64,000 nt of DNA from Bacteroides stercoris ATCC 43183. GTDB taxonomy: Bacteria; Bacteroidota; Bacteroidia; Bacteroidales; Bacteroidaceae. The translations under genes and the position numbers were made by a program. Of this stretch, positions 1 to 8,130 are shown piece after piece. Numbering within the stretch: the first letter of the stretch is position 1; every line of letters begins with the position of its first letter. The stretch spans positions 1,240,001-1,304,000 of the forward strand of contig NZ_CP102262.1 of NCBI RefSeq assembly GCF_025147325.1. The letters are read 5' to 3'. The notes under the pieces are model-generated. The model was not told the origin of the DNA, made no database searches, and was given only the letters and a program-made list of their open reading frames with translations.

Positions 1-2220
1 GTCAAACTCGAATCCTGTGTTGCGCAATGTTCCTACATTGGCATATATGGAACTGTACAAGTTGGGAGGGGTAGGAACATTGTAGTTTCCAAGAAGATCT
101 TCCTGCTTGCGAATGTAATAGTTGAACGAACCGCTGATACGGCTTTTGAATAAAGAAAAATCAAGTCCTATATTTTGGTTGCGTCCTTGTTCCCACCGGA
201 GTTCGGAATTGACATTTTTACTTGGCCCCCATACATGGAAACTGTTTCCGTTGTATTGATACCATCCAAAGGCTTGATAGGTAGCGAGTGATTGGTAATT
301 GCCAATTTCCTGATTACCGGTAATTCCATAGTCATAGCGTATTTTTAAATCGTCAATCCAGGAGATGGATTTCATGAATTTTTCATCCGAAATGCGCCAG
401 CCAAGTGAAAAAGCCGGGAAGTTTCCCCATTTATGGTTTTGCCCAAATCGAGATGATCCTTCGTGGCGTAAAGAGAATGTGAGCATATATCTTTCTTTCC
501 AATCGTAGTTCACTCGTCCGAAGAATGATATCAATTTGTGATCGCTCTTAGATGAGCCCATCATCGTTTTCCCTTCTATGGAGGCATATAATCCTGCTCC
601 TAAATTGTTATATCCCAGAGCGTCTGAATCAAAGTTCCAGTTCTCTGCATCGAATCCCTGACTGACACCATACATGTAGCTATATCCTACCATAGCACGT
701 ATTTGATGTTCTTTTATACGGGTAGAAAAATTGGTAATCCATTCAAGATTGGTATCTGAACTTTTGGCAAAAGAACGTTTTGCTTTTCCATTAACTTCCG
801 CATTTACATTGGGTCCGTATGTCGAGGGGGTAAATGTTCCTATTAATTTGTCAACTTTGTATTGTGATACCGTTATTTGGGATTTTAATACCATGTCGGG
901 GTTTTGGGGTTTGAAAAGCGGAAGTAAATTGATTCCCGCAGAAGCGTTCCATTCCAATATGTCTATTTCGGTATCATCTTGCTCTTCTGTGAGGCGTTCA
1001 ACTATGTTATATAATCCGCTGCCAGAAGGAAAGCGGTAATAGCCGTTTTTCTCTTTTGAATCATACACAGGTATGGTTGGATTATTTTGTATGGCTCCAG
1101 TAAATACATTGGGAGCAAGCTGGCGTTTAATATCACGGGGACTAATATTGGCTGAAAACGTAAAAAGTCCATCCTTGGTAGTGTGGTTGATGCTTGCACG
1201 TGCTCCATATTCCCGACGATCGGAACGGAGATCTACTCCCTCTGCATTACGATAGTCGGCTGTCAATCGGTAGTTGGTACGGGCGTTTCCTCCTGACAAA
1301 GTAATAGTGTGCATGTGTGTGACACCTAAGCGGGTGATTTCATCAAACCAGTCTGTAGAGGATCCTAGGTCATTTAAAGGATTGGATGGTATGCAATATG
1401 CACGATATTGCTCTGCATTCATAATATCAAGTTCATTTTTTACTTTGTTGAAGGTTATGGATGAACTGTATGTTGTATGGATTTGACCGTCTTTCGTTCC
1501 TTTTTTGAGATTGACCAAGATAACACCATTACTACCACGGGTTCCGTAAATGGCAGATGCTGCTCCATCTTTTAAAACGTCGATGGACTCTATGTCTGCA
1601 GGGTTTATGTTGGTTAAGTCTCCTCCCGGAATGCCGTCAATGACAATGAGTGGGCTAAGGCTTGCATTACGGGAGGATATACCACGTATTTGAATACTAC
1701 CTGTACTATTCGGGTTGGCTAAGGCTGTGTTGGAAACAGATACACTTGAGACTTTTCCCTGTAAAAGCATGGAAGCATCTAAACTGGATATTTGATTCAG
1801 TTCTTTTGCACTGACGTGTGAAATAGCGGAAGTCATTTCTCTGCGTTTCATTGTACCATATCCGACAACGACTACTTCATTTAAGACTGTATTTTCTTCT
1901 TTTAGGATAATTCGCAGCTGCTTTTGTTTTCCTACTTTTATTTCTTGTGTTTCATAACCGATATATGTAACGACAATTTGTCCGTTTTGAGGGACTGCAA
2001 TGGTGAATGCACCCTCAAGATTTGTTACAGTTCGTTCATGTGAATTGCTTACTTGAATTGTGGCACCGATGATTGCTTCGCCTTTTTCATCTACGACAAG
2101 ACCTTTTACTTTGGGGTCTTGTTGTATTTGCGCATTTGTTGCATATAGGCCTACTCCGTTCCAAATGGATAGCGTAATAAATAAGATGCAGCCATATAGG
2201 TTATGTAATTTTTGAGTCAT
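1..2220 (-). CDS. SusC-type TonB-dependent outer-membrane receptor, partial
   Basis: Reading leftward from the ATG at 2218-2220 gives 740 residues without a stop, so the C-terminal barrel is cut by the window edge. Residues 1-27 form a signal peptide. Next comes a carboxypeptidase-regulatory-like beta-sandwich (VKGLVVDEKGEAIIGATI), then a plug domain with the SusC-typical stretches VVVGYGTMKR, IQIRGISS and VLKDGAASAIYGTRGSNGV, then beta-barrel strands rich in aromatic residues. The family imports oligosaccharides or other large solutes through the outer membrane with a SusD partner, which would lie beyond the left edge. The start is 31 bp after the upstream phosphodiesterase gene, so the two are probably co-transcribed. 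Family is certain; substrate is not. Confidence 0.95.
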   Translation of the reverse strand, partial: MTQKLHNLYGCILFITLSIWNGVGLYATNAQIQQDPKVKGLVVDEKGEAIIGATIQVSNSHERTVTNLEGAFTIAVPQNGQIVVTYIGYETQEIKVGKQKQLRIILKEENTVLNEVVVVGYGTMKRREMTSAISHVSAKELNQISSLDASMLLQGKVSSVSVSNTALANPNSTGSIQIRGISSRNASLSPLIVIDGIPGGDLTNINPADIESIDVLKDGAASAIYGTRGSNGVILVNLKKGTKDGQIHTTYSSSITFNKVKNELDIMNAEQYRAYCIPSNPLNDLGSSTDWFDEITRLGVTHMHTITLSGGNARTNYRLTADYRNAEGVDLRSDRREYGARASINHTTKDGLFTFSANISPRDIKRQLAPNVFTGAIQNNPTIPVYDSKEKNGYYRFPSGSGLYNIVERLTEEQDDTEIDILEWNASAGINLLPLFKPQNPDMVLKSQITVSQYKVDKLIGTFTPSTYGPNVNAEVNGKAKRSFAKSSDTNLEWITNFSTRIKEHQIRAMVGYSYMYGVSQGFDAENWNFDSDALGYNNLGAGLYASIEGKTMMGSSKSDHKLISFFGRVNYDWKERYMLTFSLRHEGSSRFGQNHKWGNFPAFSLGWRISDEKFMKSISWIDDLKIRYDYGITGNQEIGNYQSLATYQAFGWYQYNGNSFHVWGPSKNVNSELRWEQGRNQNIGLDFSLFKSRISGSFNYYIRKQEDLLGNYNVPTPPNLYSSIYANVGTLRNTGFEFD

Positions 2221-2251
2221 AACTGTGTATTGTTTTGTGTGATACATAGGG

Positions 2252-3427
2252 TTAACGTTTTCCTCGTTGTTTCAAGGCTTTGATAAGTTCTTTAGGAACA
2301 TCGGTCATAATCATTTTTACCTCTGGAAAAACAGATAGTAAATCATCTAAGTATGTTTCGTTTAGTTCATATTCAGAAACTTCACTTCCTGTCCAAGCAA
2401 GCATGCCTATGGAAACTATCATTCCATCTGCTATGCCTTTAGATACATCCGTATTCTTGCCATTTGTTAAATAACTTCCTTGGATAAAATAGGTTCCTGG
2501 TAAACCAACGAGAGGCTTGTGTGATCCAACCCATGGATATGCATGTGCATTTTTGTCTAAATCTAATATTTCTTTTACTTTTTGTTCACTGTTGCAATAG
2601 AAGAATACAGACTCAATCATGTCTAATTTGCTGACTATGTCAAACACTTGTTTACTGGATGCTGTTCGTGGAGAGTAGTCTAAATTAAAATAGATTCTTC
2701 CGCGACCGGCTTTTAAAAAGGCTTCCAATGTTGGAATCTTTTCGTCTGTTAGATTGCCATTTCTATCTTTTAAATTATATTTTTGAATTTCCTCGAATGT
2801 CATTTTCGTTATATCACCGCTTCCATTGGTCGTTGAATTGATGGTTTGATCATGGCAAACAACAACGACACCGTCTTTTGTTACATGGGTATCACATTCG
2901 ATTATTTCTGCTCCTGATTTAATGGCTGCTGATACGGACGAAATCGAGTTTTCCGGAATGCTTAAATCGGTTGTATGTGCTCGGTGAGTCATTACCCATA
3001 CGGTCTTGTAGTCCGGGTCTTTAAATTGTTTCATTGCCTCACTTAACGCTAGCAAGTTATAAATTCTTATTCGCTTCTGGATATTATGTTCTCCTGCTAT
3101 TATATTCATCATGTAATCACCACTCTTGGTGTATTGGTGAGTAATGACATCACTAGCTATGCCTTCTTTTACAGTTCCATCCCCAAAGTCAACATGCACG
3201 GTAATGTTCCTGTCGATATTCAAGATTTTTACTTCTACCACTTCTTTCAACATAGCTCTGGTGCTAGTGGAAAGATAAGGATTCTTTTTCACAGGGTCTT
3301 CATCTGAACATGCTGTAAATATACTACCTATACATAATAGGAGTATCCAACAACAATAATTCATCACGATTTTTTTAATCGTTGTTCCTTTGTCGGTGAA
3401 CAAGGGAGGAAAATGTTTTTTTCTCAT
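2252..3427 (-). CDS. Glycerophosphodiester phosphodiesterase lipoprotein with PKD domain
   Basis: 391 residues. The N-terminal segment ends in a lipobox (IFTAC, Cys about 40), so it is probably a surface or periplasmic lipoprotein. Residues about 70-120 look like a PKD domain (VDFGDGT ... HQYTKSGDY). The rest is a GDPD TIM barrel: HRAHTT with PENS, then GAEIIECDTHVTKDGVVVVCHD, holding the expected metal-binding His, Glu and Asp and the catalytic His residues. The family hydrolyses glycerophosphodiesters to glycerol-3-phosphate and an alcohol. It is immediately upstream of a SusC gene on the same strand, suggesting that the locus takes up a phosphodiester-containing substrate. A start at 3364 is possible, but would leave a signal peptide with no positive charge. 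Confidence 0.88.
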   Translation of the reverse strand: MRKKHFPPLFTDKGTTIKKIVMNYCCWILLLCIGSIFTACSDEDPVKKNPYLSTSTRAMLKEVVEVKILNIDRNITVHVDFGDGTVKEGIASDVITHQYTKSGDYMMNIIAGEHNIQKRIRIYNLLALSEAMKQFKDPDYKTVWVMTHRAHTTDLSIPENSISSVSAAIKSGAEIIECDTHVTKDGVVVVCHDQTINSTTNGSGDITKMTFEEIQKYNLKDRNGNLTDEKIPTLEAFLKAGRGRIYFNLDYSPRTASSKQVFDIVSKLDMIESVFFYCNSEQKVKEILDLDKNAHAYPWVGSHKPLVGLPGTYFIQGSYLTNGKNTDVSKGIADGMIVSIGMLAWTGSEVSEYELNETYLDDLLSVFPEVKMIMTDVPKELIKALKQRGKR

Positions 3428-3452
3428 TAGCGTTATTTTTTATGATTAACTA

Positions 3453-3487
3453 TACTACTGCAAATACTTTTTTCATTTGCAGTAGTA
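3453..3487. promoter_or_regulatory. 13-bp perfect inverted repeat upstream of the phosphodiesterase gene
   Basis: TACTACTGCAAAT (3453-3465) is exactly complementary to ATTTGCAGTAGTA (3475-3487), with a 9-bp T-rich loop. It lies 26 bp before the start of the phosphodiesterase gene, in its presumed leader. It could be an operator for the neighbouring regulator, a leader hairpin or a weak terminator of the upstream gene. No clear TAnnTTTG box was found beside it. Confidence 0.5.
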
Positions 3488-3693
3488 AAATTAATAATAA
3501 TAGATAAGCGTTAAATCGGTGAAATTGAGACAAGTAGATTTTAATAATCTTCAAACAGCATAACTGATTGTTTTTCAGTGTATAATATTACCATTTGGTG
3601 ACTAAAAAAGTAGAAAGCAAATTCCTATGTAGTAGAGTTTCTTTTGCAGAAAAACACCTAATGTCTTGTTGTAATCGAGTTGTAACATTGCTG

Positions 3694-5337
3694 TTATTGA
3701 ATTTGCATTACTTTTTCTTCGAACACATCACGGGATACAGCTTTCTCTCGTAGACGCGTACGGTAATTATAAATCGTAGTAGGTGAGTAATGTAATAATT
3801 CTGCAATCTGCGCACTTTTAACAAACCCTAGACGTATCAAAGCACAGATACGAAGTTCGGTATTTAGCAGTTCTCTTTCTTTGAGAATAAATTGTTCTTC
3901 AGGGAGAAGTAGTTTGTTAACGGAAGTGACAAAATTGGGGAACAGGTGTAAAAATGCTGAGTCAAAGTGAGCGTAGAGTTCCTGCTGTTCCGTGGCAAGT
4001 ACATCACTAGCACATGCTGTCATTTTCATCAAATCTGCATAGTCTTTTTTAAGCAACTTTCTGTTAACTTGTTTACGAAATTGGTACATACGGTCAACAT
4101 AAGTGGAGCATAACTTGAAAAAACGTGAGATATATACTTCTTTGATATTATTACTGTCTATAAGTTCGAGGTTCGTCATTTGTAAGTGGTTGTTGATTTT
4201 CTCTAATTTATTGTTCACTTCAGATAGTTCTCTGTTTAGACTCTGTTGTTTTTCTTTGGCTACTTTTAGTCTTGACATTTGACGGTAAACGTAAATCAGA
4301 GCTACTCCAAGTAGGAAGGTCAGTAATGTAATGAGTAATAAATACGATTGCAGTTTTTCATTTTGCTTGCTGATTATTTCTTTGAAACGACTATTTATCA
4401 TAGAATATGGTATGATATGTCTCCAATTTCTCATGCGAGTATTATATGCCTCTGTCACTCTCCAAGAAAAATTAATATAAGTATTTGCACGATTGATATC
4501 ACCTCTTTCATACATAATTTGTGCCAAAAGCATGATGGATGACTGTTCCTGTATGGCAGAGCGCACGTCTGAAATAGCTGAGAGGATAAGATAATACAAA
4601 GATTCATCATCTTTGCCCATTGTCTTTAAGATGCCAGCACGGTCATAAGCAACCAAGGCATACAATGCTGTTCCGAACGTAGCCGATTTCATACGTTCGT
4701 CATTCCAGTGCATGGCTTTAGAGTAGTCCCTTTTTTCTTTCGATTGAAACATTTTTTCTGATAAATAAGCATCGTCGGTTGGGGGCAATATCTGCAAAAT
4801 GGAATCACGATAAGTCAGTCCTATATTTCTATAATACTTCGATGTGTGTTTATTTCGGGGTAGGCTTACACCTGTTTCAAAAAACAGACGTTTGCTATAC
4901 ATATAATATCTACCTAGGAGAGAAGGGGGGATGGTAGAGCGGTTGATCTTTGATAGCACATCTTTAGCTTCTAAATACATTCCGACACATGTAAGCAGAT
5001 AAACTTCCTCTAATAAGGTTTCTATTTCACATGGATAATTCTGTAATTGTTGAGCTAATGATAAATTCTGGTAAAGATAATGAAATGCAGAATCTGAACT
5101 GTATGTTTTGTATTCGTTGTATATGGATAAGTTTAGATCATAGCGGTCTGTAGATAGAGGGGATACAATGATAGATTTTAAATTTTCTATGCGTTGTTTT
5201 TTCCTATTTTCATACCTGCTGTAATTGCTAAGATCATGGTCTAAGACATGGAGTAAAGAATCTATGTCTCTATTAGCATAGATCAACATAGAAAGTAAAG
5301 AAAATGTGATAGACATAATATAGCGTAATGAATTCAT
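3694..5337 (-). CDS. TPR-like membrane regulator with C-terminal HTH (DUF6377-like)
   Basis: 547 residues from the ATG at 5335-5337, chosen because it starts a clean signal or anchor segment (MNSLRYIMSITFSLLSMLIY); the longer open frame to 5433 adds only an unlikely extension. The N-terminal half is helical and TPR-like. One membrane helix (YLLLITLLTFLLGVALIYVY) follows, then a coiled coil and a C-terminal HTH (ICALIRLGFVKSAQIAELLHYSPTTIYNYR) resembling LuxR-type domains. This layout matches Bacteroides regulators annotated DUF6377, often found beside SusC/SusD loci. It probably senses a signal in the periplasm and controls the adjacent phosphodiesterase-SusC genes. Family name is from memory; the architecture is visible. 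Confidence 0.75.
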   Translation of the reverse strand: MNSLRYIMSITFSLLSMLIYANRDIDSLLHVLDHDLSNYSRYENRKKQRIENLKSIIVSPLSTDRYDLNLSIYNEYKTYSSDSAFHYLYQNLSLAQQLQNYPCEIETLLEEVYLLTCVGMYLEAKDVLSKINRSTIPPSLLGRYYMYSKRLFFETGVSLPRNKHTSKYYRNIGLTYRDSILQILPPTDDAYLSEKMFQSKEKRDYSKAMHWNDERMKSATFGTALYALVAYDRAGILKTMGKDDESLYYLILSAISDVRSAIQEQSSIMLLAQIMYERGDINRANTYINFSWRVTEAYNTRMRNWRHIIPYSMINSRFKEIISKQNEKLQSYLLLITLLTFLLGVALIYVYRQMSRLKVAKEKQQSLNRELSEVNNKLEKINNHLQMTNLELIDSNNIKEVYISRFFKLCSTYVDRMYQFRKQVNRKLLKKDYADLMKMTACASDVLATEQQELYAHFDSAFLHLFPNFVTSVNKLLLPEEQFILKERELLNTELRICALIRLGFVKSAQIAELLHYSPTTIYNYRTRLREKAVSRDVFEEKVMQIQ

Positions 5338-5568
5338 AGTCTTCCATTGCATTTGATTATTCAATACAAAATTAGGCAAATGGCGAGTTATACGCAAGAG
5401 AATGATAAAAACAATCTCGGTTGTATTCAGCAATGTCGCTTGGGCAGTTGATCAAGGGCATATGTGAAGGTTTAGAGGATTACATGATTACTACAGAATA
5501 TTTACAGAAAACTATTTTGATGAAATACATTGCAGCACTCCATCACCTCCCTCTAATGTGGTGAATGC

Positions 5569-6057
5569 TTACCTTCGTGGTAGATTACTTATTGTGTTCA
5601 AAAGATATTTAAAAGTGTGTTCATCCGCAATGTCAGTTTCCTGGCTGGTTGCCGTGATAGTAGCCACATTATCATCCGTGTTATAATCGTACAGCATGAT
5701 AAGCACATTGCTCTTTCCTCCTTCTCCGATTTCTGTTGATGTACTTATATAAGGAGTCAGGACGCGAATCCCGTGTGCTACCGCACTGTCTATCGTGTCA
5801 GCCGAAATTTCCACGAAATGACTCGACAGCAGCTTCCGTATATTCCCCTTGAAATCATCCATGACGACACTTTTACCGGTAGTTGACTTGGCCATAGCGA
5901 TGTGTTTAAATGCTGTCATATCAGCCTTGCCATGGATAAAGCTGTGCGATGTAGAAAACCTGCTATAAGACGGCAGTGGGTCATTGACAACGCTGGTAGT
6001 CGCACAAGACGTTCCCAGCAAAATAGCCGACAGGGCTACCAATACATTCTTTTTCAT
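5569..6057 (-). CDS. Small lipoprotein of unknown function
   Basis: 162 residues. The start at 6055-6057 gives a typical lipoprotein signal (MKKNVLVALSAILLGTSC), so the longer open frame to 6171 is not used. After the Cys come two short stretches of mixed alpha/beta character and no recognised domain. The region SSHFVEISADTIDSAVAHGIRVLTPYIS and the later VLIMLYDYNTDDNVATITATS suggest a small globular domain. It is convergent with, and its upstream region overlaps, the radical-SAM relic on the other strand. Function unknown. Confidence 0.7.
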   Translation of the reverse strand: MKKNVLVALSAILLGTSCATTSVVNDPLPSYSRFSTSHSFIHGKADMTAFKHIAMAKSTTGKSVVMDDFKGNIRKLLSSHFVEISADTIDSAVAHGIRVLTPYISTSTEIGEGGKSNVLIMLYDYNTDDNVATITATSQETDIADEHTFKYLLNTISNLPRR

Positions 6058-6078
6058 AAATCTACAATTAATAAGTAA

Positions 6079-6806
6079 ATAGTAAAATATTATCTCCTGC
6101 TGCAATACAATCAATCCGTATATAATAGAGTTAAAAAATTTCAGTGTAATCAAAATATTAATCCATTTCAAAGAGTCCTTGATAATATTGATCTTCTTAC
6201 GTCAAATAGTATAAATGTGATTATACGGTTAAATGTGGATTTGAGCAATATTTCTGATATAATAAATCTTGTAAAAAATGTCTTGCTGAAAAGGTTTAAC
6301 TCAAATAGATTTATTTCTATATATAGCCATCTGCTTCTAGATTCATTGAGTAAAATCGATATTGAAGATCATAAACATCTATTTATGCAAAAGGAAGTGT
6401 TAGATAATTTGCTATATACGAATGGATTTTCTTGCCATGTTAGAACTGCATCGAAATTTAAATTATATAGGTGTATTGCAGATAATAAGAAGTCAGTTAC
6501 TATATTGCCTAACGGACAAATAGGTCTGTGTGAACACTTTTCAGAAGACCATTTTGTATCAGATATAAACTCTTTTAGTGTTTTTAATATTAACGAAGTT
6601 TCTTTCTTGAGAACAAGACTTCCAAAGTTTAAAATGTGCTCAAACTGTTCATATTATCCGTTTTGTATTCGACTTGAATGCGTCCTGAAGCAGGGACTTG
6701 TTCTTATGAATTGAAGAAACACAATATACGAAATTTGCATCGAGAACTTTTATCTGAATTCGAAATTTATCTAGAAGAAAATAAAATGAAAACTAATAAT
6801 GAATAA
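6079..6806 (+). pseudogene. Radical-SAM/SPASM peptide-maturase relic (5' truncated, frameshifted)
   Basis: The frame is open from 6079, before any start codon, and reads through VKKFQCNQNINPFQRVLDNI and then VIIRLNVDLSNISDI, as in the C-terminal part of a radical-SAM barrel. A SPASM region follows with cysteines in CIADNKK, GLCEHFSEDH and KMCSNCSYYPFCIRLEC. After that Cys (about 6681) the sequence continues sensibly only in the next frame (PEAGTCSYELKKHNIRNLH ... KMKTNNE, stop 6804-6806), implying loss of one base. The CxxxCxxC cluster and the first part of the barrel are absent. The intact GTG-started piece would be 6217-6714. Such enzymes modify ribosomal peptides; this copy is dead. The family call rests on cysteine pattern and barrel motifs. 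Confidence 0.7.
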
Positions 6807-6874
6807 TGGAGTACAAAACTAACACTGGTTATAGAGTGAATGTTTACGAAAATGATACTTCTAAAATAAAATAA
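6806..6874 (+). CDS. Possible 22-residue peptide or gene relic after the radical-SAM pseudogene
   Basis: The ATG at 6806-6808 overlaps the stop codon of the relic by one base (TAATG), a coupling typical of operons, and encodes MEYKTNTGYRVNVYENDTSK-IK. It may be the first codons of the next gene of the lost maturation operon, or a small peptide. No further similarity can be seen and the reading is tentative. Confidence 0.25.
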   Translation: MEYKTNTGYRVNVYENDTSKIK

Positions 6875-6900
6875 ACTATAGGTTTACATGGATATGAATC

Positions 6901-6966
6901 AGCAAGGATTACACCTTATTAATATAGGCATAACCCTTGCTTTTATATCCAAAAACACTATCTTTG
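6901..6966 (+). promoter_or_regulatory. Promoter and 41-bp imperfect palindrome before the serine recombinase gene
   Basis: Arms 6901-6916 and 6926-6941 match at 13 of 16 positions when one is reversed and complemented (AGCAAGG ... CCTTGCT at the ends), around a 9-bp AT spacer. A TATCTTTG -7 box lies at 6959-6966 and a TTG -33 element at 6937-6939, 19 bp apart, so the right arm covers the -33 box. This fits self-repression by the recombinase binding its own site; the palindrome could also be a crossover site. Confidence 0.55.
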
Positions 6967-6990
6967 CAAAATCAAGTCTAATTTGGATAT

Positions 6991-7575
6991 ATGGGAGAAA
7001 AAATAGGATATGCGCGAGTCAGTACGAGAGAGCAGAACCTCTCGTCTCAGGAGGATGCACTCAGCAAGGCCGGATGCATCCGAATCTTCACGGACAAAAT
7101 TTCCGGAAAGGAGTTCAATCGTGAAGGTCTGAAGGCTTGCATGGATTATCTGCGTGCGGAAGATACTTTGGTCATTTTCCGTTTGGATCGTTTGGGTCGT
7201 TCCGTCAAGGAAATGCTCGACCTTTGTGCACAGCTCGAAAGCCGTCACATCAAGCTGGTCTCCCTGCAGGACAATCTCGACACATCCACGGCAGTCGGCA
7301 GATTTACCATGCAGATTCTGGCTTCTTTGGCTGAGTATAACCGCAACCTGATTCTGGAGGGATGCAAGGCAGGCATCGAAGCTGCCCAGAAGCGGGGTGT
7401 GAAGTTTGGCCGTCAGGCTGGAACCAAGATGAAGAAACCCAAGAAGGAAGCAGTCATTACCATGTATAAGGCTGGTACCTCCATCAAGGATATCATGAAT
7501 ATTACCGGCATCAAATCCATTCAGACAATCTACAATTATTTGAAGGAAGAGCATATCACTCCCAGTAGGCGTTGA
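6991..7575 (+). CDS. Serine site-specific recombinase (resolvase/invertase family)
   Basis: 194 residues, the usual length of Hin/Pin/TnpR-type enzymes. The start of the catalytic domain is IGYARVSTREQNLSSQ with the nucleophile Ser at residue 11 and the neighbouring Arg. It goes on with DKISGKEFNREGL, LVIFRLDRLGRSVKEML and the E-helix region FTMQILASLAEYNRNLILE. The C-terminal part (about 145-190) has a resolvase HTH (ITMYKAGTSIKDIMNITGI ... IYNYL). It cuts and rejoins DNA between short inverted or direct sites through a 5'-phosphoserine link. The imperfect palindrome directly upstream is a candidate binding site. It opens a group of accessory genes and is a likely agent, or marker, of the local rearrangement. 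Confidence 0.93.
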   Translation: MGEKIGYARVSTREQNLSSQEDALSKAGCIRIFTDKISGKEFNREGLKACMDYLRAEDTLVIFRLDRLGRSVKEMLDLCAQLESRHIKLVSLQDNLDTSTAVGRFTMQILASLAEYNRNLILEGCKAGIEAAQKRGVKFGRQAGTKMKKPKKEAVITMYKAGTSIKDIMNITGIKSIQTIYNYLKEEHITPSRR

Positions 7576-7650
7576 CATACTTTTTTTGTTTCCTTGTAGT
7601 ATGGTATGAATGCTGTTTGATATGCTTCCATCCCTAAGAAAATGGGAATC

Positions 7651-7670
7651 GGTTGTCACTGGTTGTCACC
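7651..7670. repeat. 10-bp tandem repeat after the recombinase gene
   Basis: GGTTGTCACT (7651-7660) is followed directly by GGTTGTCACC (7661-7670). It lies 76 bp after the recombinase stop codon in the gap before the hip genes. It could be a recombinase half-site pair or chance; no partner copy was seen elsewhere in the window. Confidence 0.3.
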
Positions 7671-7766
7671 TGGCTAAGTAACTTATTCGTTTTTGACTGA
7701 TAATATCACATAGGATGAAATCATACAAAGATGTTTGCTTATAATCTCGTTAATTAGTATATTTGG

Positions 7767-7821
7767 CATATTATAATATGAACTAAGTAGAAAAATATTA
7801 TATATCGCATAATATATTATG
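7767..7821 (+). promoter_or_regulatory. Two 14-bp palindromic operators for the hipBA-like pair
   Basis: CATATTATAATATG (7767-7780) and CATAATATATTATG (7808-7821) are both perfect palindromes and differ at only two symmetric positions. Their centres are 41 bp apart, about four helical turns. The second contains the ATG of the antitoxin gene (7819-7821). This is the arrangement expected for autoregulation by a dimeric HTH antitoxin. The sites are visible; binding is inferred. Confidence 0.65.
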
Positions 7822-8130
7822 AAATATAGTTTTGATATTTTCGATAAAAATCCGGAGCGTTTGGCTAAAATACTAGCCGAGAACGCACGCAAACGCAGAC
7901 TGGATAAGGGACTGAGCAGACGCAGTCTTTCTGAAAGGACAGGTATTCCGGAACCGACACTCGAACGGTTTGAGACCAAGGGAAAGATTTCGCTGGAGGC
8001 ATTTCTGAAACTGGTGGTTGAATTCGATTGGTTTGATGAAATGAGTGCCATCCTAGGCAGAAGCAAGTTCAGCACCGGAGAGGAGCTGGAGACAATCAAC
8101 AAAAACCAAAGAAGACAAAGAGGACGATGA
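7819..8130 (+). CDS. hipB: HipB-like antitoxin, XRE-family HTH
   Basis: 103 residues. Residues 15-75 form an XRE/Cro-type helix-turn-helix (LAENARKRRLDKGLSRRSLSERTGIPEPTLERFETKG), followed by a polar tail ending in a basic stretch (NKNQRRQRGR). Its stop codon overlaps the start of the HipA-like gene by four bases (ATGA), so the two are translationally coupled. HipB proteins bind operators as dimers and hold the HipA kinase inactive. Two near-identical palindromes in and before the start codon are likely operators. Confidence 0.85.
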   Translation: MKYSFDIFDKNPERLAKILAENARKRRLDKGLSRRSLSERTGIPEPTLERFETKGKISLEAFLKLVVEFDWFDEMSAILGRSKFSTGEELETINKNQRRQRGR

